Assembly (NCBI GenBank): GCA_036504595.1 | Contig: DASXUX010000106.1 | Coordinates: 3,317 to 67,316, forward strand | DNA length: 64,000 bases | Source of the DNA: DASXUX01 sp036504595 | Lineage (GTDB): Bacteria; Planctomycetota; SZUA-567; H5-PLA8 | Direction: 5' to 3' | In this document: in pieces, positions 26,601-33,364 of the stretch | How positions within the stretch are numbered: the stretch's first letter is position 1 | Layout of the letters: each line of letters opens with the position of its first letter | The notes under the pieces: generated by a model | Databases searched by the model: none | Seen by the model: only the letters and a program-made list of their open reading frames with translations | Told to the model about the DNA's origin: nothing | Program-made: the position numbers and the translations under genes

Positions 26601-26812
26601 TCCGGCCAATCTTGATGACGTCGTTCGCATTCATCCTCGGTACCGTGCCGCTCGTCATCGCCAGCGGAGCCGCCGCCGCCAGCCGCCAGGCGCTGGGCAC
26701 CGCGGTCTTCGGCGGAATGCTGGTGGCCACGATCCTGTCCGTCGCCTTCGTGCCCGTCTTCTACGTGGTGTGGCAGAGCCTAAGCGAGCGAGTGCACTGG
26801 AAAAAACGCTGA
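23642..26812 (+). CDS. RND efflux pump, HAE1 family inner-membrane transporter
   Basis: This 1056-residue protein has the AcrB/MexB length and layout: TM1, porter domain, TM2-7, second porter domain and TM8-12. N-terminal FFIERPILANVIAVV is classical. The proton-relay Asp pair appears as GIVIDDAIVIVE in TM4, and TM10 carries a Lys in SKNAILVVDYA. It exports hydrophobic compounds with the adaptor encoded upstream. The porter region contains an extra Pro/Gly/Gln-rich stretch (about 220-275: QIGQPPGPPGQ, PSQAAQQTAPSGVPVNS), as in several HAE1 members. The ribosome-binding region GAGGCGAGCTG precedes the ATG. Substrate unknown. Confidence 0.93.
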   Translation: MFSKFFIERPILANVIAVVTVIMGLVALYALPVEQFPNITPPTVLVTTTYPGASPEVVASTVAQPIEQQVNGVENMMYMSSTSAANGSYSLTITFNIGTDTNTAQILVQNRVAVALPQLPTEVQLQGVTTKKQSTSIVMFVVLSSPNGTYDELFLNNFASINISDELSRIPGVGDVRNVPGNSYSMRVWLNADEMKSHGVSAQDVINAIRQQNAQVAAGQIGQPPGPPGQVFQFTVQTLGRLSDPAQFENIVLKTAPPSQAAQQTAPSGVPVNSGVNAGRITRLKDVARIELGGQTYDQFFQLNGKPAAGIAISQLPGANALDIAKRIRARMEELKRTFPAGVTYKIPFDTTLFVAQAVSDVYWTLFEAGLLVLAVIVLFLQDWRAVLVPATTIPVTIIGTFIAMAALGFTVNMLTLFGIILAIGIVIDDAIVIVEAAAHNIERGMNSKDAAIHAMDELLGPIIGITLVLMAVFIPAAFLSGITGQLYRQFALTIAATALISAINAVTLKPTQCAQWLRLPNPRKNIVFRVFNIGYEWVETRYLHTLHWTVQHIGMMLVAFAFFLAAAIGMYLSLPAGFLPVDDQGYAIVSALLPDAASLERTRQVTDRINRIIDETPGVATHVSIGGNSILDGSAIPNAATFFVQFKPWDKRTRREESLDGILANLRGEFAKIEEAIVVVFPPPAIRGLGVAGGFQMVLEDHRGANITQLANVAAALVDEGNARSDLASLTTTFRANVPQIYVDVDREKAEVLNVPLDGVFATLGAYLGSTFVNNFNKFGRTFQVRVQGQPEFRTKPEDIENLNVANKNGGMVPLGTLASVEHRAGPQVINRYNLYPSAAINGQAAPGFSSGQALTTMEQLAANALPSGFGFDWTGMSYQEKQASGQAFYAFGFAIMLVYLVLAAQYESLTSPAAVISVVPVALLGAALAAALRGIDNNVYVQIGIVLIIALASKNAILVVDYARELRAQGKSIRDAAVEAGHRRFRPILMTSFAFILGTVPLVIASGAAAASRQALGTAVFGGMLVATILSVAFVPVFYVVWQSLSERVHWKKR

Positions 26813-26825
26813 GCATTACGGTGAG

Positions 26826-27270
26826 GCGGGTGGCACACCCGGCCATCGTGCCGGGTGGGTGCCGAAGGCACAAGAAGCCCTCAAGAAAATTCCCGTCGGC
26901 AGAATAACCGTTCGACTCTTACGGTGCCACGAAAGCGGCGTCGTATAATCGGGAAACGCTGTTCAGCACTCTTTACGACCCGACCGCCTGCCCATTCCTA
27001 CTCGTCTGCAGCAGCAGCGCGGATTTCGCGGGTGGCCCACCCGGCCATCGTGCCGGGTGGGTGCCGCAGGCACAAGAAGCCCTCAAGAAAATTCCCGTCG
27101 GCAGAATAACCGTTCGACTCTTACGGTGCCACAAAAGCGGCAGTCGTATAATCGGGAAACGCGCTCCGTCTCTCTGTTTGACTGAAATCCCATAATGCCC
27201 GCGCTGTTCAGCACTCTTTACGACCCGACCGCCTGCCCATTCTTACTCGTCTGCAGCAGCAGCGCTGATT
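26826..27270. repeat. Direct segmental duplication carrying a gene-end fragment
   Basis: Copy A (26826-27027) and copy B (27028-27270) are nearly identical direct repeats. Each starts with a hairpin (cacccggccatcgtgccgggtg), then an identical middle with caagaagccctcaag and gtataatcgggaaacg, then the last ~70 bases of the acetate-kinase-like gene. Copy B has a 40-base segment (27164-27203 approximately) that copy A lacks, and its tail is the real 3' end of the minus-strand gene. Copy A therefore holds a dead fragment of that gene. No gene is present in 26813-27217. Confidence 0.8.
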
Positions 27271-28297
27271 TCGCAGCAACGATTCGCGCCAGCGACAGCG
27301 AACACGTCTGCCAGTTGTTCAGCCGCAGTTTCTCGCACAACCAAGGCCCCAGTTTCTCGCCCAGCGACGCATACCGCCCGGAGAAAACGATCGCATCCAG
27401 TCCGCCGAGCGCTGCGATGCCCGCGCCGCACGCTTGCAGAATGCGGTACTCGATGATGCGCCGCGCGCGTTCACAATCAGCATCGCCGTCTTCGAAAACA
27501 TCCGGCAGAGTCGCCGGTTTATCGAGCAGGCCCCGGAGCCCGCTCTCCTGCGTCAGCATCTGATTAATGCGTTCCGGTCCGCACTTCAGCGTCTCGGCGA
27601 GGATGAGCACTAGACTGGGATCGACCAGTCCGCACGTCGTCTCGCCGGGAATGCCTTCCAAAGAGGAGGCGCCGCTGCTGACCATCACCGGTTGCCGGCC
27701 AAACACGCCCGCGACTTCCGGCTGCGGTTCCAGACAGATGGAAAGCGTGCGAGCCGGCTCCTGCACACCCGATTTGCGCCGAGCCGCAGAGACCTGTTCG
27801 CATGCGGCTTCGTGAAACAGCCCCTGGTAGCCGGTGCGCTGCCCGCCCAGGCCGGCGCACAGGTCGGGTTCCACCGCGTAGAGCCGCTCACGCAGCGGAA
27901 GCTTTGCGAAAAATGCCGTCTGGAACGAAAGCGTCACCGGCACGCCGCTGAAAATCTCGCCGCAGGCCTGCAGCAGACGCAGCAGCAGCGGCGTGTGAAA
28001 CGGCGCTTGGGGAATGACAGTCCGCAGTTTTCCGAGCACCTCGGCATCCACGATGACACTGCGCTCGAAGCCCGCTCCGCCGAATGGCGCACAGACAGCG
28101 ATGCCGTCCGGTTCGCTGTTCATGGCCAGTCTGCACTCCAGATGGATTTTCCGCAGAGCGCCACGCAACGCCGAGTCGTCGTCCTGGGTTTCGCGCAAAT
28201 TTTGCGTGAAGGCGGTGCGTTCCGGCGCGGCGTTCGTATCCGCGAAGTACGCGCACTCGATGCGTCGCTGTCCGGCCTTGAGAACGAGAAGATTCAT
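27218..28297 (-). CDS. Degenerate acetate-kinase-like paralogue, probably inactive
   Basis: This 359-residue protein aligns along its length with the neighbouring acetate kinase but is shorter and lacks key residues. The N-terminal nucleotide/phosphate motif NCGSSSLK reads LKAGQRRIE, and the GYSPL/RCGDLDP segment reads IPGETTCGLVDPSLV, losing the catalytic Arg. The ESGLRGL and GLDAIVFSGRYA segments remain recognisable. It lies 39 bases downstream of ackA on the same strand, and a word repeat in the gap contributes its CAGGAG ribosome-binding site. It may be a regulatory subunit or a decaying duplicate; the intact 359-codon frame argues that it is still selected. Its 3' end is duplicated downstream. 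Confidence 0.7.
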   Translation of the reverse strand: MNLLVLKAGQRRIECAYFADTNAAPERTAFTQNLRETQDDDSALRGALRKIHLECRLAMNSEPDGIAVCAPFGGAGFERSVIVDAEVLGKLRTVIPQAPFHTPLLLRLLQACGEIFSGVPVTLSFQTAFFAKLPLRERLYAVEPDLCAGLGGQRTGYQGLFHEAACEQVSAARRKSGVQEPARTLSICLEPQPEVAGVFGRQPVMVSSGASSLEGIPGETTCGLVDPSLVLILAETLKCGPERINQMLTQESGLRGLLDKPATLPDVFEDGDADCERARRIIEYRILQACGAGIAALGGLDAIVFSGRYASLGEKLGPWLCEKLRLNNWQTCSLSLARIVAAKSALLLQTSKNGQAVGS

Positions 28298-28305
28298 GCA
28301 TGCTC

Positions 28306-28328
28306 CTGGTACTTGGTGAGTGGTACTT
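28306..28328. repeat. GGTACTTGGTGAGTGG word repeat in ack operon gap
   Basis: Units of the GGTACTTGGTGAATGGT family fill the 39-base gap between ackA and its paralogue. On the minus strand the repeat ends in ACCAGGAGC, which provides the ribosome-binding site of the downstream gene. Confidence 0.55.
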
Positions 28329-28336
28329 AGTGCTGC

Positions 28337-29548
28337 TCAAGCTGCTGTGCCATTCATCAACGCATACGTCTTCCGGGCCATCAGAAGCTCCTCATTGGTC
28401 AGCAGCGTAAGGATGCGCACGGCGCTGTCGCCGGCCGCCACATCGGTGGGCCAGGTGGTCACGTTTTCGTTTTTCTCAGCATCGATCTTCAGGCCGAATG
28501 CTTCCATGTTGGTGCAGCAGGCCCAGCGTACGTGCGGAACCAATTCGCCGATCGTGTCGGTAAAAAGGACCGCGTCGGTGCGGCCCACGACGGCCAGGTA
28601 CGATCCGAGGTACTTGCGGATTCGCCACAGGTATATCTGCGCGGCCAGGTCCAAGCGTCCGGCGTCCTCGCCGCCCTTGGCTGCTGCTTTGAGTACATCG
28701 CGAATATCCGCGGACATGCCGGACATGCCCAGCACGCCGCTTTTCCGGTTCAACTCCGACTCCACGCTCTTCGGATTCCCCTTCGCGCGCGACAGCAAGT
28801 GCATGACGATCGCCGGATCGAGATCGCCGCAGCGCGTGCTCATCACCAGGCCCTGCAGCGGCGAGTAGCCCATCGTGTTGTCAACGGAGCGCCCGTTCAC
28901 CACCGCGCAAAGGCTTGCGCCGCCGCTGCCGAGATGACAACTGACGGCATTAAACTTCTCCAGCGGCTTGTTCAGAAACCGCGCTGCTTCAGCCACGACA
29001 TAAGCGTGACTGATGCCGTGGAATCCAAACTTGCGGATGCCCATGCCCTCGCGAATGGATTTCGGCAACGCGTACGTGCGCGCGTAGTCAGGAATCTCGG
29101 CATGATACGCGGTGTCGCAGACGACGGCCTGCGGAGTTGTCGGGCAGTACTGATGACACGCTTGCATCAGCGCGATCGCCGGCGGATTGTGCAGCGGCGC
29201 CAATTCACCCAGCGGCGGCAAGTCCGCCATGGCTTGCGCATCCAGCCGCGTGCAGGCGCCAAAACGCAACCCGCCGTGCGCAAGCCGGTGGCTGAAGATG
29301 TCGGCTTGCGCATGGTTGCGAGCGGCCAGCAGCTTCCGAACTTCCTGAAACGCCTCCCCGTGATCGCGCATCTCGACGATGAACGTCTCTTTCTTGCCGC
29401 CGCGTTCGGTGTGGACAATGCGCGACGGCTCGGCCGTCTTCGGACCGACCCGCTGCGCCTCGCCGCCCGCGATCTGCTCTTCCGATGGCATGGAAATCAG
29501 CCGGTACTTGAGTGACGAACTGCCGCAGTTGAATGCCAGGATATTCAT
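28337..29548 (-). CDS. ackA: Acetate kinase
   Basis: This 403-residue protein has the normal AckA length and motifs: MNILAFNCGSSSLKYRL at the N-terminus, SHRLAHGG near residue 88, FHGISHAYV near 175, HLGSGGASL near 206, and RCGDLDPAIV near 238 with the catalytic Arg. It interconverts acetate plus ATP with acetyl phosphate in the cytoplasm, giving substrate-level ATP during overflow or fermentation. No phosphotransacetylase is adjacent. The downstream neighbour is a degraded copy of the same fold. A propionate/butyrate-type activity cannot be excluded from sequence. Upstream is a word-repeat gap before an M20 hydrolase on the same strand. Confidence 0.92.
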   Translation of the reverse strand: MNILAFNCGSSSLKYRLISMPSEEQIAGGEAQRVGPKTAEPSRIVHTERGGKKETFIVEMRDHGEAFQEVRKLLAARNHAQADIFSHRLAHGGLRFGACTRLDAQAMADLPPLGELAPLHNPPAIALMQACHQYCPTTPQAVVCDTAYHAEIPDYARTYALPKSIREGMGIRKFGFHGISHAYVVAEAARFLNKPLEKFNAVSCHLGSGGASLCAVVNGRSVDNTMGYSPLQGLVMSTRCGDLDPAIVMHLLSRAKGNPKSVESELNRKSGVLGMSGMSADIRDVLKAAAKGGEDAGRLDLAAQIYLWRIRKYLGSYLAVVGRTDAVLFTDTIGELVPHVRWACCTNMEAFGLKIDAEKNENVTTWPTDVAAGDSAVRILTLLTNEELLMARKTYALMNGTAA

Positions 29549-29597
29549 GGTGTCTGGTGCCTTGTGTCTGGTGCCTGGTGACTGGTAACTGGTGACT
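29549..29597. repeat. GGTGTCTGGTGCC word repeat
   Basis: Five or six imperfect ten-base units (ggtgtctggtgcc, ggtgactggtaactgg) fill the 51-base gap between the M20 hydrolase gene and ackA. There is no opposing arm here. Confidence 0.55.
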
Positions 29598-29599
29598 GA

Positions 29600-30808
29600 T
29601 CAAATGTCATCCGTCGTCCAGCCGAACAGCGGTATGCCGATCAAACTGTGCACGATGGATGCCGTTCCGTAGATGCAGGTCGCCAGTTTCGAAAGTTCCA
29701 CGGACTCATTCGGTGCATGAACCAACTCTTCGTTGCCGGGACCGTAGCCAATCGTCGGAATCTGGAATTCGTTGCGCAGCACGCCGCCGGCGGTGCCCAT
29801 TCCCATCCGCCCCAAGCGCCATTTCCCCGGGCGTACTTCACAACTGGCGGCTTCCAACGCGTGCCGGGCACGCTCCATCAACGGATCGAACGGCCCGGTA
29901 TCCCACGCATGCGTGATGTGGCGGACGACGATGTCTTTACCGTTGTAGAGGCGCTGTGGATTCTCGCGCACCTGCACATCCACGACAACGGCGCCGACAG
30001 TTTGCGTCACCAGCGCCGCGTGCCGGTGAAGTTGTTTGAGCACCGCGCCAATCTCCTCGGACGCATGCAGCCGCCGCGAGACACCGATCCGGCTGCGGCG
30101 CAGCTCCTGCGCGTTCTCCGACTGCGGTTCGGCAACGAGCAGTTCTTCGACTTCTTTCTGGCGCGAAGCATCCAGTTCGCGGAAAACGGCCTTCGCGGCG
30201 TCCTCCACCATGAAGGGATTGGTCCCTTCGATGACGACGTCCGCCTCAAACCAGCCGTCGTGACCGTAGTAAAGTCCAAGGTCGGTCGGCTCGCCAAGGA
30301 TCGCGTAAGCGGGCTTCATCTCCAGTTCGTTGAGCGTCTTTTGCAGCAATCCGCGAATCCCGACGCTGTAACTGTTCTCCTCGCCGACGGTCGCCGCGAC
30401 CAGAAGGTCTCCGGCGAGCGGCAATAGGCTGCGCTTGAGCAGCGCGCCGGCGTAGACATGCGCCGCGATGCCAGCCTTGCAGTCGCCGGCGCCCAAGCCG
30501 TGCAGCAAGCCGTTGGCGACGCGTCCGCTGAATGGATCGTCGCTCCAACCCGCGCCGGCTTTGATCGTGTCCAAGTGCGTGCTCAGCAGCACCTTGGGGC
30601 CGTCTTTCTCCCCGCGGAGCAGACCCAGGACGTTGCCGAAGTCGTCTTCAACGACCAAGTCGTACCGCAGCGCCCGCATCCGGCTTGCGACCGTCTGAGC
30701 GACGCGGCCTTCTTGTCCGCTGGGGCTGGGAGTCTGGACCAATTCCTGAGCGAAGCTGAACGCTTCGTCTTTCAGTCCGTCTGTTTTGGCTTTAAGAATC
30801 GTGTACAT
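29600..30808 (-). CDS. M20-family metallohydrolase (YgeY/ArgE/DapE-like)
   Basis: This protein of about 402 residues starts at 30808 behind GGAGAAGAACC; a longer frame exists upstream but has no such site. The dinuclear-zinc ligands are visible: STHLDT (His, Asp), GAGDCKAG (bridging Asp), GEENS (Glu-Glu general base/ligand) and ILGEPTDL. A dimerisation lid follows from about residue 190. M20 enzymes cleave amide bonds of N-acylated amino acids or small peptides. The sequence resembles the YgeY-type branch, in which the true substrate is unsettled. It is upstream of ackA on the same strand and may supply acetate by deacetylation, but that is inference. Confidence 0.82.
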   Translation of the reverse strand: MYTILKAKTDGLKDEAFSFAQELVQTPSPSGQEGRVAQTVASRMRALRYDLVVEDDFGNVLGLLRGEKDGPKVLLSTHLDTIKAGAGWSDDPFSGRVANGLLHGLGAGDCKAGIAAHVYAGALLKRSLLPLAGDLLVAATVGEENSYSVGIRGLLQKTLNELEMKPAYAILGEPTDLGLYYGHDGWFEADVVIEGTNPFMVEDAAKAVFRELDASRQKEVEELLVAEPQSENAQELRRSRIGVSRRLHASEEIGAVLKQLHRHAALVTQTVGAVVVDVQVRENPQRLYNGKDIVVRHITHAWDTGPFDPLMERARHALEAASCEVRPGKWRLGRMGMGTAGGVLRNEFQIPTIGYGPGNEELVHAPNESVELSKLATCIYGTASIVHSLIGIPLFGWTTDDI

Positions 30809-30957
30809 GGTTCTTCTCCGAAAGCGCCGTGCTTCAACGGTTTGTGCTCTGCGATCCGTCATTATCGAATCGGATGCCAAACGCCGAACAACCTCTCTAT
30901 GCGTTGCTACTGAATGACTTCCAAGATTCCCACGACCGCGCGCGATGTGCTGGACGC

Positions 30958-30991
30958 TTTCAAAATGTAATATAGGCTTTCATAATGTAAT
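30958..30991 (+). promoter_or_regulatory. 14-bp direct repeat upstream of sigma-54 activator gene
   Basis: tttcaaaatgtaat at 30958-30971 and tttcataatgtaat at 30978-30991 differ at one base and are spaced 20 bases apart, two helical turns. They end 13 bases before the activator's start codon in otherwise GC-rich DNA. This is a candidate operator, possibly for autoregulation, or an AT-rich promoter element. Confidence 0.4.
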
Positions 30992-31004
30992 TTTTGGAGC
31001 GCCA

Positions 31005-32660
31005 ATGAAAGCCGAAGATCTGAAACTGGAGGAAGTCGTCGCGTTTGGCGACGGCTTCATCGATCTGCACGGACGCCGCTTGGTGCTGCATGGACTGCAC
31101 GCCTTCGCGCAGTTCCGCAAAGACCTCATCGAAACCGTCGGCGCCGATCACGCGCGCTGCATTCTCACGCGCTTCGGCTACTTCTGGGGCAACGCCGATG
31201 CCGCGGCGATGACGCGCATCTTCAAATGGGACAGCCTGAGCGAACGGCTTCGAGCCGGCCCGCGCATGCACGCGCTGCAAGGCGCGGCGAAGACCTATGT
31301 CAAGACGCTGGACTTGGACGAAGCGCGGGGACGCTTGCACATGGAAGTGGCCTGGCACGAATCGCATGCGGCGGAGGAGCATCTGATCTCGTTTCCGCGC
31401 TCCGACGCGCCGGTCTGCTGGATGCTGGTGGGGTACGCCAGCGGCTACGCATCCTTCTGCATGGGGAAGGACGTTTACTTTCTCGAAGGCAAGTGCCGCG
31501 CGAAGGGCGACCGCATCTGCACCGCCGTCGGCAAGGACGTGGAGTCCTGGGGCGAAGAGATCAAGCCGCACCTGTCGTACTACCAAGCGTGCGACATCCA
31601 GAAAAATATCCTGGCGCTGACTCGCGAGCTGAAACAGAAAACGACGGAACTCGCGCGGCAGCGCACCCGCCTGGATTCACTGACGCACGCCACTAAGACT
31701 TCGACCATCGAGGCGCGCAGCGAGTCGTTCCGCCGCGTGCTGGAACTCGCCAACCGGGTTGCGCCGTACGATTCGTCCTTGCTGATCACCGGCGAAAGCG
31801 GCGTCGGCAAGGAAGTGCTCGCGCGGCACATCCATAACCTCTCGCCGCGAGCCAGCGGAATCATGCAGGCCGTCAACTGCACCGCGCTGCCCGAAACCCT
31901 GCTGGAAAGCGAGCTCTTCGGGCACAAAGCCGGAGCGTTCACCGGCGCGATGCATGATCGCATCGGCATTTTCGAGCAGGCGCAAAAGGGGACGCTTTTT
32001 CTGGACGAGATCGGCGAGATCTCGCACCCGATGCAAGTCAAGCTGCTGCGTGTTCTTCAGGCTCGAGAGATCATGCGTGTGGGCGAAAGCCGTCCGCGCA
32101 AGATCGATGTGCGCATCATCGCCGCGACCAATCGAAACCTGGAGCAGGCCGTCCGCGACGGCAAGTTCCGCGAAGACCTCTACTACCGCCTGCGCGTCAT
32201 CGAAGTTTACATTCCGCCGCTGCGGGAGCGAAAAGAAGACATCCTGCCGCTGGCGAGATTCTTCGTGCAGCAGTTCGCGCGGCGCTTAAAGCGGCCGAAT
32301 CTGCGCTTGGATGCGGCCGCGCTGGATTTCTTGCAGGCCTATCCGTGGCCCGGAAATGTGCGGGAACTGGAAAACGCCATTGAGCGCGCGGCGGTGCTCT
32401 CGCGTGACGCCGTCATCATGCCGGAGTGCCTTCCGCCAAGCGTCATTCACGGCGCCGCCGACGTTCGAGTGACCAGCGGCATGCCGGAGCGGACATTGGC
32501 GCAAGTGGAACAGGATTACATCCGCTCGGTCCTGCAGGTGACCGGCGGTAACCGCGCGCGCGCCGCCAGAATCCTGGGGATCAGCGCCGTGACCCTCTGG
32601 CGCCGGTTGAAAGGCGCCCCAGATCCCCTGCAGCGCCGCATGTCCACGCTGCGGCCGTGA
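31005..32660 (+). CDS. Sigma-54-dependent activator with XylR_N and V4R sensor domains
   Basis: This 551-residue protein starts at 31005 after TTTTTGGAGCGCC. The N-terminal part (about 1-110) fits XylR_N and about 130-195 fits V4R with the Cys-containing segment GKCRAKGDRICTAVGKD, the arrangement of DmpR/XylR/PoxR aromatic sensors. A helical linker follows, then the AAA+ domain (about 235-460) with GESGVGKE Walker A, GAFTGA sigma-54 contact loop, Walker B LFLDEIGE and RIIAATN. A Fis-type HTH (ARILGISAVTLWRRLK) ends the protein. It should bind a small, perhaps aromatic, ligand and activate sigma-54 promoters. No aromatic-degradation genes are in the window, so the target is unknown. Confidence 0.9.
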   Translation: MKAEDLKLEEVVAFGDGFIDLHGRRLVLHGLHAFAQFRKDLIETVGADHARCILTRFGYFWGNADAAAMTRIFKWDSLSERLRAGPRMHALQGAAKTYVKTLDLDEARGRLHMEVAWHESHAAEEHLISFPRSDAPVCWMLVGYASGYASFCMGKDVYFLEGKCRAKGDRICTAVGKDVESWGEEIKPHLSYYQACDIQKNILALTRELKQKTTELARQRTRLDSLTHATKTSTIEARSESFRRVLELANRVAPYDSSLLITGESGVGKEVLARHIHNLSPRASGIMQAVNCTALPETLLESELFGHKAGAFTGAMHDRIGIFEQAQKGTLFLDEIGEISHPMQVKLLRVLQAREIMRVGESRPRKIDVRIIAATNRNLEQAVRDGKFREDLYYRLRVIEVYIPPLRERKEDILPLARFFVQQFARRLKRPNLRLDAAALDFLQAYPWPGNVRELENAIERAAVLSRDAVIMPECLPPSVIHGAADVRVTSGMPERTLAQVEQDYIRSVLQVTGGNRARAARILGISAVTLWRRLKGAPDPLQRRMSTLRP

Positions 32661-32728
32661 GAGCTAATCCTTCGCTCGCCTGAATCCGTTAGCTCCAGCC
32701 AAAATGGCTTATTCTGTCCGAATTCCTT

Positions 32729-32863
32729 CTACGCTTTGCGCGCAACACAGCCCATGTACTCGTGAACCACATCATAGCTTGCGTCCGGCGTGTGCCCGGT
32801 GCTCAAGCGATCAAGAAACTCGCGCGTCAGCGGCTCCCGTGGCCCCGTACAGGTGCTCGGCAT
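32729..32863 (-). other. Possible small ORF or gene-end remnant, 44 codons
   Basis: In the 300-base gap after the sigma-54 activator, a minus-strand frame opens at ATG 32863, seven codons after an in-frame stop. It reads through a balanced, protein-like segment (REPLTREFLDRLSTGHTP) to a TAG at 32729. No family is recognised and there is no ribosome-binding site. It may be the relic of a longer gene. The rest of the gap is featureless. Confidence 0.25.
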
Positions 32864-32962
32864 GCGGCTGCAGTGGGGTTTCTAGAACACTGGTTCAACG
32901 GCAACGCCACTCATAAGAGGATTGCTTGCCAAGCAACACGGCCCCGAGTATCTGTTCTATTT

Positions 32963-33364
32963 ATGAATGATCCCGTCCTGAAGGTCTGGCTGCCGGCCAG
33001 CCGCGCCTCCTTGCAAATGCGCCGTCGACCCTTGTATCTGAAGGCTATTCCCTTCGTCGCACTCGCACTGCTTGCTGTGATCGGCTGGTTTATCCATCAC
33101 ACTGTCGAACAGGCCATGAAAGAAGACATGGCCAGCGATCTCGAAACCGTCCTTAAAGCTGACGTCTCCGCGCTGCGCCTCTGGATCGAAGCTCAGGGCC
33201 TCGCCACTGAACAAGTCGCACACGATGAGGAAATACACGCGCTCTGCTTGGCCCTTCTTGAGCAGTCCAAAAAGCGCCCGGACTGGCAGTTCGCCACCCT
33301 CTCCGGACAAGACTTGAAACATCTGCGCGAGCTCTTCGCGCCTCGCCTGGAGGCCAACGGTTAA
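32963..33364 (+). CDS. Truncated membrane sensor fragment coupled to ArnT-like gene
   Basis: This 133-residue protein has one transmembrane segment (about 31-50) flanked by Arg/Lys. An extracytoplasmic-type helical stretch (VEQAMKEDMASDLETVLKAD, then ALRLWIEAQGLATEQVAHDE) follows, resembling the start of the Cache-type sensor of large membrane kinases or cyclases. Nothing follows it: the protein stops where a second membrane segment and effector domain would be expected. Its TAA overlaps the ATG of the next gene (TAATG), so the two are translationally coupled. It is either a remnant of a larger sensor or a genuine single-pass partner of the glycosyltransferase. Confidence 0.55.
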   Translation: MNDPVLKVWLPASRASLQMRRRPLYLKAIPFVALALLAVIGWFIHHTVEQAMKEDMASDLETVLKADVSALRLWIEAQGLATEQVAHDEEIHALCLALLEQSKKRPDWQFATLSGQDLKHLRELFAPRLEANG

